The notes: generated by a model from the letters alone, not told the origin. A DNA stretch of 43,863 nucleotides from Woeseiaceae bacterium (GCA_030066655.1 JASJBE010000014.1:1-43863), one strand, 5' to 3'. Shown: positions 23,771 through 34,276, numbered from the stretch's first letter. Made by a program: numbers and translations.

Positions 23771-25919
23771 AGCTTTAGAAGATCGGCAGGATATTCTCGT
23801 TATCGAGGGCATGTTCTGCGCGGCCTGTGCCGCGAGCGTCGAGGCGACGCTGAAGAAACAGCCCGGTGTGCATGACGCCTCCGTCAATTTCGCGGCCGAC
23901 GCCGCCGTGCTGCAGTGGACGGGCGAGGCGGCCAACGACGTCGTGGCCGCGGTGCAAGGCCTCGGTTACGAGGCGCACTTCGTCGGCGACCATCGCGATA
24001 GCAAAGCAGACAAGGATGACCCGGCACGCGACATGATGCTGCGGCTGATTATCGGCGTGTTCTTCGGCATGTGGGCCATGCTGCCGATGATGGCTTTGTA
24101 CCTGGGGATCGTCGGCCAGGCAGCCGCGATGCCGATGGCGATTGCGGCCGGCGTCTTTTCACTGCCCGTCCTGCTGTATTCCGGGCTGCCTTTCTATCGC
24201 ATGGGTATCGCGACATTGCGTGCCGGCGTGGCGGGCATCGATGCACTGATCCTGCTCGGTGTCATCGGCAGCGTCATCTTGAGCATCCTGAACCTCGTCC
24301 AGGGATCGAGCGAGGTCTACTTCGAGGTGCCGATCGCGCTGATCGTTCTGCAGCTGATCGCGCGGCTGCTCGATCTTCGCGTCAGGCGCAGGGCACGCGA
24401 CGCCGTCCTTGAGCTGCTCGAGATGGCGCCGTCGTCGCTGACACTCATCGATGACGACGGGTCCGAGCGCGAAGTCACGTTGAAAGAGGCGAAGGCGGGC
24501 GCACGTGTGCTGATTCGACCGGGCAGCCGGCTGGCTATCGACGGGCGGATCGTCGACGGTCGTGCAGAAGTCGATCGAAGCCTGTTCAGCGGCGAGTCGA
24601 TTCCCGTATCCGTCGGCAAGGGCGACGACGTGCATGCCGGCGAACGCGTTCTCGACGCGGCGCTGACGGTCGAGATCACCGCGTCGTCTGGCAAGCGACG
24701 CATAGACAGTCTCGCGAAGCAGGTACGCCAGTCACTGGCTAAAAAACCCGCCTGGCAGAAAGTCGCCGACCTGGCGGCACGATACTTCTTATGGGTGGCA
24801 GCCGCCGCGTCGGTGGCCGCCGCGGTAGGTGTCTACCTGTTCACGGGCAACGCCGAGTCCGCCGCCGTCCGCGCGCTCGCGGTCTTCGTGATCGCCTGTC
24901 CCTGCGCGCTGTCGCTCGCGGCGCCGATGGCCGGGCTGACCGCGTCCGCGTCCGCTGCACGCTTCGGCATGATCATCCGCGACCTGAACGCGGCAACCGC
25001 AGCGGCGAACCCAGAGCGTCTGTTCCTCGACAAGACCGGCACGCTGACTGAGGGTCATCCTGTCATCGTCGCCGTGCATCCGGAGCAGGGCTTCGACACC
25101 AATGAGGTCGTCAGGCTCGCAGCGCGCGCCGAGCGTTTTTCCGAGCATCCCATTGCGCGAGCGATCGTCGCGGCGTCCGGAGGCGAGCTTCCGGCCGAGG
25201 ACTTAAGGACCAGCGTGGAGCCGGGCAACGGTATCCGATGGCGAACGGCTGACGAGAGTATCGATGTCGGCAAGCTGAGCTGGCTGGCGGGTCTGGATGT
25301 TGCAATACCCGATGTTGAGGAGTCCGCCGCGACGCGTGTTGGCGTCGCGCACAACGGACGCCTCGCGGGAGTCATCGAGCTCGATGACCCGGTGCGCGAG
25401 GGCATGGCCGAGGCCATAGCTTGCTTAAGCGATATGGGGGTCGATACCTGCATCCTGAGCGGTGATTCCGAAGGCCCCGTTTCTCGTGTCGCCGGCGTGC
25501 TCGGCGTCGACCACCACGCCGGCCTGTCGCCCGAGGACAAGGTCTCGACCGTCGAGGGAGCTCGCGAGGACGGCCTGGTCGTGGCCTTCGCCGGTGACGG
25601 CATCAACGACGGTCCGGCGCTGGCCGCCGCCGACCTCGGTATCGCCGTGGACGACGCGACCGATGCTGCGCGGACGGCGGCAGCGGTCTCCTTTACGGGC
25701 GCATCGGTTGCGGACATCCCGAAACTGATTCGGCTGACACGCAAGACGCGCCGCGTCATTCGCCAGAACCTCACGTGGGCGATCATCTACAACGCCGTTG
25801 CGATACCGATGGCCATGCTCGGCTTCGTGCACCCGGCTATCGCGGCCGCGGCGATGGCGCTGTCGTCGATCTCAATCCTGCTGAACGCGACGAGGGCGCG
25901 GCTGCCGGCATCGGCCTGA
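23742..25919 (+). CDS. ccoI: Copper-transporting P1B-type ATPase of the cbb3 operon
   Basis: This inner-membrane pump supplies copper for the CuB site of the oxidase. The 725-residue protein has an N-terminal metal-binding domain with C26-A-A-C29, the membrane CPC motif (C386-P-C388), a phosphorylated D430 in DKTGT, a SEHP nucleotide motif and the G618-D-G-I-N-D hinge. Actuator motif is SGES. An AGGAG box lies 7 bases before the ATG at 23742; an in-frame ATG at 23739 and an earlier one at 23721 are less likely. It overlaps the end of ccoP by 29 bases. It lacks an obvious poly-Cys/His N-terminal extension. Being in the oxidase operon, CcoI (CopA2/FixI type, for assembly) is more likely than a detoxifying CopA. 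Confidence 0.92.
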   Translation: MSSRPETVPEALEDRQDILVIEGMFCAACAASVEATLKKQPGVHDASVNFAADAAVLQWTGEAANDVVAAVQGLGYEAHFVGDHRDSKADKDDPARDMMLRLIIGVFFGMWAMLPMMALYLGIVGQAAAMPMAIAAGVFSLPVLLYSGLPFYRMGIATLRAGVAGIDALILLGVIGSVILSILNLVQGSSEVYFEVPIALIVLQLIARLLDLRVRRRARDAVLELLEMAPSSLTLIDDDGSEREVTLKEAKAGARVLIRPGSRLAIDGRIVDGRAEVDRSLFSGESIPVSVGKGDDVHAGERVLDAALTVEITASSGKRRIDSLAKQVRQSLAKKPAWQKVADLAARYFLWVAAAASVAAAVGVYLFTGNAESAAVRALAVFVIACPCALSLAAPMAGLTASASAARFGMIIRDLNAATAAANPERLFLDKTGTLTEGHPVIVAVHPEQGFDTNEVVRLAARAERFSEHPIARAIVAASGGELPAEDLRTSVEPGNGIRWRTADESIDVGKLSWLAGLDVAIPDVEESAATRVGVAHNGRLAGVIELDDPVREGMAEAIACLSDMGVDTCILSGDSEGPVSRVAGVLGVDHHAGLSPEDKVSTVEGAREDGLVVAFAGDGINDGPALAAADLGIAVDDATDAARTAAAVSFTGASVADIPKLIRLTRKTRRVIRQNLTWAIIYNAVAIPMAMLGFVHPAIAAAAMALSSISILLNATRARLPASA

Positions 25920-25934
25920 GTGTCTTATCGCCGC

Positions 25935-28900
25935 TTACTGCTTGCGGACGCGGTAATAGAGGTCAAAGTTGCTCGTTATGCCGGTTCTGGACTCGATGAC
26001 CAGCCGGTCGTTCAGCTGGTAGCGCAGTAGCAATGAGCCCAGCTGATCCACGAGGCCATAGCCGTACTCAACGAGCAAGCGGTCGCTCAATCTCTTGCCG
26101 GCGACGATACGACTGTCATCGGAGCCGCCCTCGACACTCAGGGTCTCCAGACCCAGCTGACTCCTGACCCTGGAGGCAACCTGGCCGGCGCCGCTCATAC
26201 CGAGTGCAAAGGCGGCATTGGCGAGCAGGTCGCCGTCTCCATCCGATGTCGCCGTCGAAATCGGTCGACCTGTCAGCAGATAGGACAGGGCCTCGGCTTC
26301 CCGCAAGGGCGGATTACTGTAGACCGCCGAGCTCAACGCCGTTGGCACCCCCGTCAGATGGATGCCGGCGGTGACGCTGCCGACCTGTCGAATGGCTCGT
26401 ACGTCCAGCTGTGGGTTATCCAGTGGTCCATTGAAGATCAGCAGGCCGCGCTCGATCTCCAGATCCTGTCCGTAGGAGCTGTAGCTGCCGTCGGTCAGCT
26501 CCAGTCTGCCAAAGCCCTGGAACGGCCGACCGCGACCGCCTCGCAATTGCACCGAGCCGGTTAGACCCGTATCCAGCCCAAACGCGGCCAGCTTTACTTC
26601 GTCACCGAGGGACGCGAGCAGGTCGATGTCGACGCTGCGCCGCATCTCTTCCCGAGTCGTTTCGTCGACCCTGTGTACGACCGCATCGGATGATGGTCCG
26701 GTCGCCGATTGCGGAATCTCGTTGACGCGAATGTCTGCGGCGGGAACCTCGAGCGCACCGGTAATGAGGACCTGGCTCTGGTCGACGACAATCTGCACGT
26801 CCGGTGATGCGCTGAGTTGCCAGTCGGGCAGACGCAGCAGTTGGAATCGGTCGCCGGCGATCGTCAGTTCCGTCCGAAGACCGGTGTCGCCGTCCCGGTA
26901 GGTGTCGCCCTCGATCGCCAGCATTCCTTCGCCGGAGGTCGCAGAACCTCGCAGCCTCAGGCTGCCGGGCTCTGACTGGCTAAGTGATAGATCGACAGCG
27001 CTGACTTCGATCCCGGCACGCCGGAGACCGAAGGAGCCGTCGGACAGAAGAATGTCACCGGTGACCTCGGGGAGGTCTACACGCCCTCCGATCGTGATGT
27101 CGCCCCGCACCTGACCCTGCGGGTTCAACAGGTCGGGAATGAAGGATGTGAGATTAGCCAGACTGCTAATACGCATCGATATCTCGCCGGAAATGGCGGA
27201 GTCTGGCAACAACACGTCATCCACATTCAGTTGCGCCATGATCGCCGATACGTCATCCGATGTCTGGACGTCCATTCGCGCCGACAGTTGGCTGCCGAGC
27301 AGGGTCGCGTTGGCCGTCGCGAGCTTGAAACCGGTTTCGTACTCTTCCCCGTCGATGCTGGCTAGCACTCGGCCATCGCGAAGATCGACGGACGAGCTGC
27401 CGGACAGTTGCCCGTCAACGAGCGCCGCACCGGCTTCGACAAACAGGCTGCCTTCTGCGTTGACGCTCTCCGGCAACGGCAGTCGAAGCGCCGCGACAGG
27501 CAGCTCTTCGATGCGCATGCCCGCCGTAGCGTTGCCGGCGTCCAAGTATTCACCCTGGAGGCACAGCCTGCCGGCCCCGGATGTGTTCTCAATGCAAAAC
27601 GGATCCAGCAAGGCACCGTCTGTGGATGCCGTGAGCGTTGCCGATGCCGTGCTCTGCCACTGTCCCACCTTGGGGTTGCTGACGCTTAACGCAGTAAGAT
27701 CGCCTGACCAACGCGGCTCGGCGAAACCGCCGCGCGCGGACATTGAAAATACGCTGTCCAGGCCGATGATCTCGGCGCTGAGACGGTGATCATCGATCAT
27801 TCCCTGGACTTCGATCGATCCGCTGTCGATGGTCTGCGTTTCCGACGATAGCTGCTGAAACGAGAGATCCGCGTCGACGACGCCGGCACTGGTCAGTGAC
27901 ACCGAGGCCTGTGCGTTGTCCAGAGAGACACCTGACCATTCGACGCTGCGACCCTGCACGGTCGCGACGACCGCGGGTGCCTGTCGCGACCCGCTGACGT
28001 CGAAGTCTGCCGACAGGTTGCCGGATACTTCGGGGATCAGTTCCGATAGCTGATCGAGCGTCACCTTGCCGGACGCTATGACTTGCTCACCCACTTCACC
28101 CTGTAGCTGTAAGCGATTAGATCCGAGCTCGATGTCGAGCGTCTCGACGGCCAGCCGTTCGTTGTCGATATCGACTCGACCACTGCCGGACAACGCGACG
28201 TTGTTGACCGAACCGGATACCTGATCTACGCGGGCGCTCAATGCGTAATCACCCGCATAAAATCGACCTGTCGCAGTACCCTTCAGACCGACGTCGCCGC
28301 TGACTGCAGCATGGGCGATCGAAGGATCAAAATCCGACAGCTCGTAGTCCGCTTCGAAGGCGTATGTTGGCGACCAACGGACTCCGCCGCGAGCCGACAA
28401 CATGCCGATTTCGTTCTGTATCGCCAGCTCGAGTTGGTCGAGACTCTTGAGGTCCGTCACGCCCTCAAGCGCGATAGACGTTACTGGCAGGTCATCGCTT
28501 CGAAAGAGTGCATCCAGCCGGATCGCGAGCTCGTCTATCGGGCCGTCCAGCCCGAGCGCGCCTTCGGCCGAGTGAAGTTCGCGTTCTCCGACGGGCCAGC
28601 GCAGGTCGGTCCAGCGATTGGTGAGATCGACGACGATTTGTGGTTCATCGAACGCCACGCGTCCCGACGTTTCGACCGGGAACGGTCTCGCCAGCGAATG
28701 AACAATCTCGAAGCCGTCGACGTCTCCGTCTACTTGCAGGCTGCCCTCGAATTCCGCCTCGTCGATACGCAGAATCCAGCCCACGCTGGCCTCGGTTGCG
28801 AAGTTGCGTGACAGGCGGCTCTCACCCTGCGCGGAGACGGTCAGCCAGTCGGCGACCACGTCGAGCCGCGACACCGTCAGCCGGGAACCGCGCACGCTGG

Positions 28901-29369
28901 CAGCGAGCTCGAGCGAATCGATGTCGCGTGCCAGCTCACCGCGCACGATGCCGATACGTTCCAGCCGGGCATCGTCGAGCAGGATGTCCACTGGTAGATC
29001 GAGCTCGAAGGGTTCGCCTCCCGACGCGGCGTCGGCCGGTCGACTGACAAGCCGCAGATCCAGTGACGATGTGCGAAGTTCCCGGATGCGAACGACGCGC
29101 TGCAGCAGCGGCATCAGCTCCACATGAACGAACAGCTTGCCTGCGGTGACGTCGACGCTGTCATCTTTCCAGGTAATGGTGTCGAAGCTCAGGCCACCGG
29201 TCAGCGTGCCTTGCATGTCTCCGAGGGTCAGCGGCGCGGGCAGCGCGCTGTCGGCACGAGCCATGACAAACCGAGCCCCGGGTGGCGTCGCGACCAGCCA
29301 GGCGATAACGGCAGTCAGCAGCACGGTAGCGACTGCGAGCATCACCCAGAATTTGCGCGCGCGAGTCAC
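25935..29369 (-). CDS. tamB: Translocation and assembly module subunit TamB
   Basis: TamB spans the periplasm from an inner-membrane anchor to TamA and supports outer-membrane protein insertion and lipid transfer to the outer membrane. The 1144-residue protein has one N-terminal helix (about 9-27), a long run of beta-strand repeats, and the C-terminal TamB domain with the YGYGLVDQLGSLLLRY block near the end. The GTG at 29369 overlaps the tamA TGA by 4 bases (GTGA), so this start is chosen over the longer frame beginning at 29468. Convergent with ccoI, 15 bases apart. The overlap with tamA argues for coupled production of both subunits. Confidence 0.94.
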   Translation of the reverse strand: MTRARKFWVMLAVATVLLTAVIAWLVATPPGARFVMARADSALPAPLTLGDMQGTLTGGLSFDTITWKDDSVDVTAGKLFVHVELMPLLQRVVRIRELRTSSLDLRLVSRPADAASGGEPFELDLPVDILLDDARLERIGIVRGELARDIDSLELAASVRGSRLTVSRLDVVADWLTVSAQGESRLSRNFATEASVGWILRIDEAEFEGSLQVDGDVDGFEIVHSLARPFPVETSGRVAFDEPQIVVDLTNRWTDLRWPVGERELHSAEGALGLDGPIDELAIRLDALFRSDDLPVTSIALEGVTDLKSLDQLELAIQNEIGMLSARGGVRWSPTYAFEADYELSDFDPSIAHAAVSGDVGLKGTATGRFYAGDYALSARVDQVSGSVNNVALSGSGRVDIDNERLAVETLDIELGSNRLQLQGEVGEQVIASGKVTLDQLSELIPEVSGNLSADFDVSGSRQAPAVVATVQGRSVEWSGVSLDNAQASVSLTSAGVVDADLSFQQLSSETQTIDSGSIEVQGMIDDHRLSAEIIGLDSVFSMSARGGFAEPRWSGDLTALSVSNPKVGQWQSTASATLTASTDGALLDPFCIENTSGAGRLCLQGEYLDAGNATAGMRIEELPVAALRLPLPESVNAEGSLFVEAGAALVDGQLSGSSSVDLRDGRVLASIDGEEYETGFKLATANATLLGSQLSARMDVQTSDDVSAIMAQLNVDDVLLPDSAISGEISMRISSLANLTSFIPDLLNPQGQVRGDITIGGRVDLPEVTGDILLSDGSFGLRRAGIEVSAVDLSLSQSEPGSLRLRGSATSGEGMLAIEGDTYRDGDTGLRTELTIAGDRFQLLRLPDWQLSASPDVQIVVDQSQVLITGALEVPAADIRVNEIPQSATGPSSDAVVHRVDETTREEMRRSVDIDLLASLGDEVKLAAFGLDTGLTGSVQLRGGRGRPFQGFGRLELTDGSYSSYGQDLEIERGLLIFNGPLDNPQLDVRAIRQVGSVTAGIHLTGVPTALSSAVYSNPPLREAEALSYLLTGRPISTATSDGDGDLLANAAFALGMSGAGQVASRVRSQLGLETLSVEGGSDDSRIVAGKRLSDRLLVEYGYGLVDQLGSLLLRYQLNDRLVIESRTGITSNFDLYYRVRKQ

Positions 29370-31087
29370 AGGTCCGCTCCGAGGCGCAGGTGCAGCCGCA
29401 GCGACTTTTCGCTGTCGCTGACCGGATAGCCGAGGTACAGGCGAATGGCGCCGACCGGGGATCGCCACTTGATGCCAATACCGGCGCCGACTTCGGGCTC
29501 GAAGTCGTTGTCGTTAAACGCGTTGCCGGCGTCAACAAATACCGCGCCGTAGTAGTTTCCCTTCAGACGTCTTTCCAGCTCCAGGCTTGCGACCAGCAGG
29601 TTGCTGCCACCGACGACGAGACCGTCTTCGTTCTTTGGCCCGAGGGACTCGAAATCGAAACCGCGGATGGATTCGTCGCCGCCCGCGAAGAACCGCACTG
29701 ACGGCGGCAGGTCATTGAAGTTTGGCGTGTCAGTGAAGCCAGCATTCAGCCGCGCAAGTACGCGGTAGTTCTCGCCCAACCCGCGCACCCAGCGCGCCCT
29801 GAGCACGGTTTGGACGAAGGATGAGTTAGAGCCGAGCGTCTTGTCGGTGCCGCGCAATTCCGCCGTGTAGCGATGTCCGCGCGTCGGAAAAACGTCTGTA
29901 TCGGAACTCTTGTGATCGAATATGACCGCGGGAACCACAGACCGCGCCGTACGTACTACGTTCCCCAGATCGTAGGACTCGTTCTTGACGTCGAGTGCGA
30001 ACGTCCTGAGCCAGCGATCACTCATTATCCGGGTCCAGCGAGCACCGAAGGACTGAATGTCGCTGTCATACGTTTCAGTTTGCTCGGTCGACAGCCCGCT
30101 GGTGATACTGAACCATTCGCGACGAGGGTCGCCCAGCGGAATGCGATACTCGGCAGTTGCGCCCTGGATAAGCTCGGCGATGTTCACGTCCAGGACGATT
30201 CGGTGACCCTTGCGATTCAGCCGGTTGTTGCGAAAGCCGGTTCGCAGTCTCGCGCCGATGTCGGTTGAGTAACCAACACCAGCGCCGTACTCGATACGGG
30301 TCCCCGGCTCGAGATTTATCCGGATCGGCACCGACCCGTCGGAGGCATCCTCGACATCGGGGAAGATGTTGATCGACGAGAAGTAGACGCTGTCGGTCAG
30401 CTCTCGGAAGGCTCGCGCGAGCTTGTCGCTGTCGTAGTATTCGCCCTGGCGCAAGTCGATGTACGCCTCTGGGATATTGTCGTTCAGTATGTCCTGCGTT
30501 ATCGAGATCTCGCCGAGCCGATAGCGCGGACCGCTGTCGAGCAGGATACGTACGTCCGCGCGGCCTTCGTTCGGCCAGACGTCAATCCGGCTGTCGCTGA
30601 AGCTCGCGTCAAAGTAACCGCGATCGGCCGCGAGCGTCTGCAGGCTCTTCTTCACCCGCTCGTACTCGCTGTGACGCAGCGGCGAACCGGGTTTCAGTTC
30701 AGCGGCGGCTACCAACACAGCAAATGGCGGATCGTCCGCGGCCTCACCGCGCACGTCGATGTTGATGTCACGCAACAGGACCTGTTCGCCGGGAACAACG
30801 TTCAACGTCGCCTTCCAACAGTCGTCGCCGAGAGTCAGTGACGACGTAATGACCGGGTCGTAATAGCCGAAAGGCTCCAGTGCGCGCGTCGCCTCTTTCT
30901 CGAGCGAACGAAACCGGCGCCGGATACGCCAGTCCTCAGCGTCGCAAGACTCTGACGCAAGCGCCGTGAACGCCCTGACGTTACGTTCCAGTTCCCCGTC
31001 GATGCCCGAGATGGACAGTTCCGCGGCGGCGAGCGAGGGTAGTGTCAGGGCGACGGCAAACCAGCAGCTTGTGCGACACAGCTTCAT
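29366..31087 (-). CDS. tamA: Translocation and assembly module subunit TamA (Omp85 family)
   Basis: TamA is an outer-membrane barrel of the BamA superfamily that works with TamB. The 573-residue protein has a signal peptide cleaved near LAAA-E, three POTRA domains (about 25-255) and a 16-strand-type barrel from about 265. The diagnostic barrel-loop motif is I474-R-G-F in ESIRGFDFESLG, matching the (V/I)RG(F/Y) lock of Omp85 proteins. The GDESIRGF block and the C-terminal LRLGADL strand are typical. The gene ends in a 4-base overlap with tamB. Ribosome-binding sequence upstream of the ATG is weak. Length matches E. coli TamA. Confidence 0.94.
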   Translation of the reverse strand: MKLCRTSCWFAVALTLPSLAAAELSISGIDGELERNVRAFTALASESCDAEDWRIRRRFRSLEKEATRALEPFGYYDPVITSSLTLGDDCWKATLNVVPGEQVLLRDINIDVRGEAADDPPFAVLVAAAELKPGSPLRHSEYERVKKSLQTLAADRGYFDASFSDSRIDVWPNEGRADVRILLDSGPRYRLGEISITQDILNDNIPEAYIDLRQGEYYDSDKLARAFRELTDSVYFSSINIFPDVEDASDGSVPIRINLEPGTRIEYGAGVGYSTDIGARLRTGFRNNRLNRKGHRIVLDVNIAELIQGATAEYRIPLGDPRREWFSITSGLSTEQTETYDSDIQSFGARWTRIMSDRWLRTFALDVKNESYDLGNVVRTARSVVPAVIFDHKSSDTDVFPTRGHRYTAELRGTDKTLGSNSSFVQTVLRARWVRGLGENYRVLARLNAGFTDTPNFNDLPPSVRFFAGGDESIRGFDFESLGPKNEDGLVVGGSNLLVASLELERRLKGNYYGAVFVDAGNAFNDNDFEPEVGAGIGIKWRSPVGAIRLYLGYPVSDSEKSLRLHLRLGADL

Positions 31088-31222
31088 AGTTGCGAACTAT
31101 AGCCATTTATCGGTTCCGATAGAGTGTTCGGAACGCCGCGCTTGTTCAAAGTTTCCCCGTTCAGGAAGGCGCTGTCTTCCAGGCTGGCGTCGTCGCGGAA
31201 CGGAGTCTCTTCGAATACCGGG

Positions 31223-32521
31223 TCAGGTAGATTCGATCTTTGGCGAGTTGTGCAGGATGACTTCCCGGTGCGGGTACGGAATCTCGATGTTGTTTTCCTT
31301 GAACGCGTACCAGAGTTCGCGCAGCACCTTGCCGCGTATATTCGTCAGCCCCTCTTGCGGATCCGCGATCCAGAACCGCAGCCTGAAGTTCAGCGACGAA
31401 TCGCCGAATTCGGTCAGCCAGCACACCGGCGCCTTCTTGTTTGTGTCGACGCGGTCCACCGTGCTCGTGGCTTCTATCGCAATGCGGCTGACCGTATCCG
31501 GATCCGAGTCGTAAGACACGCCGAAGTCCACGTCGAGCCTGACGTACTTGTCGGAGAACGACCAGTTGATGACCTCGTGCGTGATGAAGTCTTCGTTCGG
31601 GATCAGGTACTCGCGGCCGTCTCGCGTGACGACGGAGACGAATCGCGCGCGGAGTTCGCGGATCCAGCCGAAGGTGTCGCCGAGGGCGATCGTGTCGCCG
31701 GGTTTGATCGACTGGTCCAGCAGGATGATGATGCCCGAGATAAAGTTGGAGACGACCTTCTGCAGGCCGAAACCGATACCGACACCGACGGCGCCGGATA
31801 GTACGGTTAGCGCCGTCAGGTCGATGCCCAGACCAGACACGACGAAGAACCCGGCGAAGACGATCAGCGCGATTCGAGTAATCTTGCCGAGAAGTACGCG
31901 CAGCGACGGCGTCAGTTCCTCGACAGTCTGGATGCGGTTGTCGAAGATGTTGCCCAGTTTCAATGACGCCCACAGCGCCACTGCCAGAAGCAGCACGCCC
32001 TGCAGAACGCTGAGCACGCTGATACGTATCTCGCCGACGCTCAACGCGGCGCTGTCCAGGAATGCTGAGACGTCGTCGACAACGCCGAGGATCATTGCCG
32101 CGACGTAGAACCACGCTGCGAAAGCGAAGACACGCCTGGCCGCGCGGCTACGAATCGCGCGCGACGACACCGAGATAACGAACCAGGCGCCGGACAACAA
32201 CATGACGGCATAGATCAGGTTGTTGTTGCCCGGCCAGCCCAGCGTGCTGGTCACAGAGTAGGCGATGACGAGGAACAGGATGAAGAACAGCCACTCGAAG
32301 CGCCGCAGGAAAGCCGAGACAATCCGCAGCAGGCCCGGCATCCCGGTGATGCGGCGGGCCAGGTGTTCGACCTTCGGCTCGACGCGGTTGGAGATGATCC
32401 AGGCGAGCCCGAATAGCAGCGCCATGATGACCAGCTGCACCCAGATTGCCGTCTGCGACAGGTAGGCTACGCTGTTGGACAGGTATTCGTTAGCCAGCGC
32501 GATAATGGCGTCTGTATCCAT
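31223..32521 (-). CDS. Mechanosensitive channel of the MscS family
   Basis: This inner-membrane channel opens under membrane tension and releases solutes after osmotic downshock. The 432-residue protein has about five to six membrane helices (residues about 25-250), the pore-lining helix VGVGIGFGLQKVVSNF with small residues facing the pore, and the beta domain starting DQSIKPGDTIALGDTFG. The cytoplasmic alpha/beta domain follows to the end. It is longer than E. coli MscS (286), with extra N-terminal helices as in the YbdG or YnaI group. A GGGGGA box precedes the ATG. It starts 33 bases after the sodB stop on the same strand. Confidence 0.9.
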   Translation of the reverse strand: MDTDAIIALANEYLSNSVAYLSQTAIWVQLVIMALLFGLAWIISNRVEPKVEHLARRITGMPGLLRIVSAFLRRFEWLFFILFLVIAYSVTSTLGWPGNNNLIYAVMLLSGAWFVISVSSRAIRSRAARRVFAFAAWFYVAAMILGVVDDVSAFLDSAALSVGEIRISVLSVLQGVLLLAVALWASLKLGNIFDNRIQTVEELTPSLRVLLGKITRIALIVFAGFFVVSGLGIDLTALTVLSGAVGVGIGFGLQKVVSNFISGIIILLDQSIKPGDTIALGDTFGWIRELRARFVSVVTRDGREYLIPNEDFITHEVINWSFSDKYVRLDVDFGVSYDSDPDTVSRIAIEATSTVDRVDTNKKAPVCWLTEFGDSSLNFRLRFWIADPQEGLTNIRGKVLRELWYAFKENNIEIPYPHREVILHNSPKIEST

Positions 32522-32554
32522 GTTGTCCCCCGGGGCCCCTGTATCGTCTGTTGG

Positions 32555-33145
32555 CTACCGATACAGCTCGGCCGCGCGTTTCCAGTTTGCCAGCTTGTCG
32601 AAGAAGACGTCGATGTACGCGACCCGGTTGTTCTGGAAGTCGAGGTAGTAGGCGTGCTCCCATACATCGATCGTCAGCAGGCACAGCTTGCCATCGACCA
32701 GCGGGGTCTCGGCGTTCCGGGTCGACAGGATTTCTAGTGCGCCATCGTTGGAGGCGAGCCACACCCAACCACTGCCAAACAGCGATGCCGCGGCGGACTT
32801 CATCTTCTCGACGAGCGCGTCGAAGGACCCGAAATCGCGCTCGATGGCCTCGCCCAGCGCACCGTCGGGGGGCTCGACACCATCGGGCGTCATGCTGAGC
32901 CAGTACTGGTCGTGATTGTAGATCTGGGCCGCGTTATTGAAGACGCCCTGCTCGCCCGAATTGCTCGAATCGACGATGATCGCTTCCAGTGTCTTGGTCG
33001 CGTAGTCAGTACCCTCGATCGCTTTGTTCAGCTTCGTGACATACCCTGCATGATGTTTGCCGTAGTGGAACGACAGCGTATTAGAGGAAATGTGGGGTTC
33101 GAGGGCGGCCTGCTCGTAGGGCAGCGCCTGCAATTCAATGGGCAT
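32555..33145 (-). CDS. sodB: Superoxide dismutase, Fe type
   Basis: This cytoplasmic enzyme dismutes superoxide to O2 and H2O2. The 196-residue protein has metal ligands H27, H78, D160 and H164 (DVWEHAYY) and the FeSOD marker block FNNAAQ with Q74 in the active-site position typical of Fe rather than Mn enzymes. The ATG at 33145 has a strong AAGGAGGT box 6 bases upstream; the frame continues to 33253 without further support. FeSOD family length is about 193. It is divergent from htpX; the 230-bp gap holds both promoters. Confidence 0.95.
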   Translation of the reverse strand: MPIELQALPYEQAALEPHISSNTLSFHYGKHHAGYVTKLNKAIEGTDYATKTLEAIIVDSSNSGEQGVFNNAAQIYNHDQYWLSMTPDGVEPPDGALGEAIERDFGSFDALVEKMKSAAASLFGSGWVWLASNDGALEILSTRNAETPLVDGKLCLLTIDVWEHAYYLDFQNNRVAYIDVFFDKLANWKRAAELYR

Positions 33146-33307
33146 CAGGTACCTCCTTGTGTATGAATACGAGATGGTATGGCAAGCACTTCGCCAACGC
33201 CACGGAATCGAGGAGCGGCGGGGACTGCCGAGGCAATATTCGCATAACTCCATGAATCTTATGCTTATTTCAAATAGAGATAATACAGATCGTTACATTT
33301 GAGGGCG

Positions 33308-33335
33308 CTTGAAAAGCCCTAAAAATTACCCAAAT
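33308..33335 (+). promoter_or_regulatory. Heat-shock (sigma32/RpoH) promoter of htpX
   Basis: CTTGAAA at 33308-33314 matches the sigma32 -35 consensus perfectly. After 14 bases comes CCCAAAT at 33329-33335, close to the -10 consensus CCCCATnT. Transcription would start near 33342, about 34 bases before the htpX ATG. htpX is a known member of the heat-shock regulon in E. coli, so context and motif agree. Confidence 0.75.
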
Positions 33336-33375
33336 CGGATATTCTGCCAAGAATGGATTGACTGGAGGTCTAGCT

Positions 33376-34260
33376 ATGTTCAAGCGCGTCGCGCTTTTTC
33401 TTGCCACAAACATTGCGATTCTCGTCGTCTTAAGCGTCGTGCTTCGCGTGCTCGGTGTCGACAACTATCTCGACGAACAAAACGTTGGAATCAACTACGA
33501 AGCGCTGTTGATCTTCTCGGCCGTCATCGGCTTCGGTGGCTCCTTCATCTCGCTGGCCATGTCCAAGTGGATCGCCAAGCGGTCTACGGGTGCGCAGGTC
33601 ATCGACCAGCCGACCAACGCGACGGAGTCCTGGCTGCTGTCCACGGTCCAGCGGCAGGCCCAGCAGGCGGGTATCGAGACGCCCGAAGTTGCGATCTACG
33701 ATTCTCCTGACATGAACGCGTTCGCCACGGGCGCACGCAGGAATTCCGCGCTGGTTGCGGTCAGCACGGGTCTGTTGCGAAGCATGCAGAAAGACGAAGT
33801 CGAAGCCGTTCTGGCTCACGAGGTCTCTCACGTCGCCAATGGTGACATGGTGACGCTTGCGCTCGTGCAGGGCGTCCTCAACACCTTCGTCGTCTTCCTG
33901 TCACGTATCGTCGGACACTTCGTCGACCGCGTCGTCCTGCGCAACGAGCAGGGTTTTGGGGTCGGCTACTTTGTTGCGTCCATCGTCGCGCAGATCGTGC
34001 TGGGCATCCTGGCGAGCATCATCGTCATGTGGGTGTCCCGCCAGCGCGAGTTCCGTGCTGACGCCGGTGCGGCTCAGCTCAACGGCCGCGAGCCGATGAT
34101 CCGGGCCTTGTCGCGCCTGGAGCAGAGCAGGCCGGGCGAACTGCCGGAAGCGATGCAGGCGTTCGGCATCACGCCGGGGGCGAAGAAGGGCCTGAGTCGG
34201 CTGTTCATGAGCCATCCGCCGATCTCCGAGCGCATCGACGCGCTGCAGAGAATGGCTTAA
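33376..34260 (+). CDS. htpX: Membrane zinc metalloprotease HtpX
   Basis: HtpX degrades misfolded membrane proteins at the inner membrane together with FtsH. The 294-residue protein has two N-terminal helices (about 5-25 and 33-55), the zinc motif H148-E149-V-S-H152, two further helices (about 158-178 and 195-215) and a third zinc ligand E225 in REFRAD. The FATG and MSHPP blocks are typical. GGAGGT lies 6 bases before the ATG at 33376. It sits behind a sigma32-type promoter and in front of a clear terminator, so it is a single-gene unit. Length equals E. coli HtpX (293). Confidence 0.96.
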   Translation: MFKRVALFLATNIAILVVLSVVLRVLGVDNYLDEQNVGINYEALLIFSAVIGFGGSFISLAMSKWIAKRSTGAQVIDQPTNATESWLLSTVQRQAQQAGIETPEVAIYDSPDMNAFATGARRNSALVAVSTGLLRSMQKDEVEAVLAHEVSHVANGDMVTLALVQGVLNTFVVFLSRIVGHFVDRVVLRNEQGFGVGYFVASIVAQIVLGILASIIVMWVSRQREFRADAGAAQLNGREPMIRALSRLEQSRPGELPEAMQAFGITPGAKKGLSRLFMSHPPISERIDALQRMA

Positions 34261-34276
34261 GCGACACAAAGACCGA

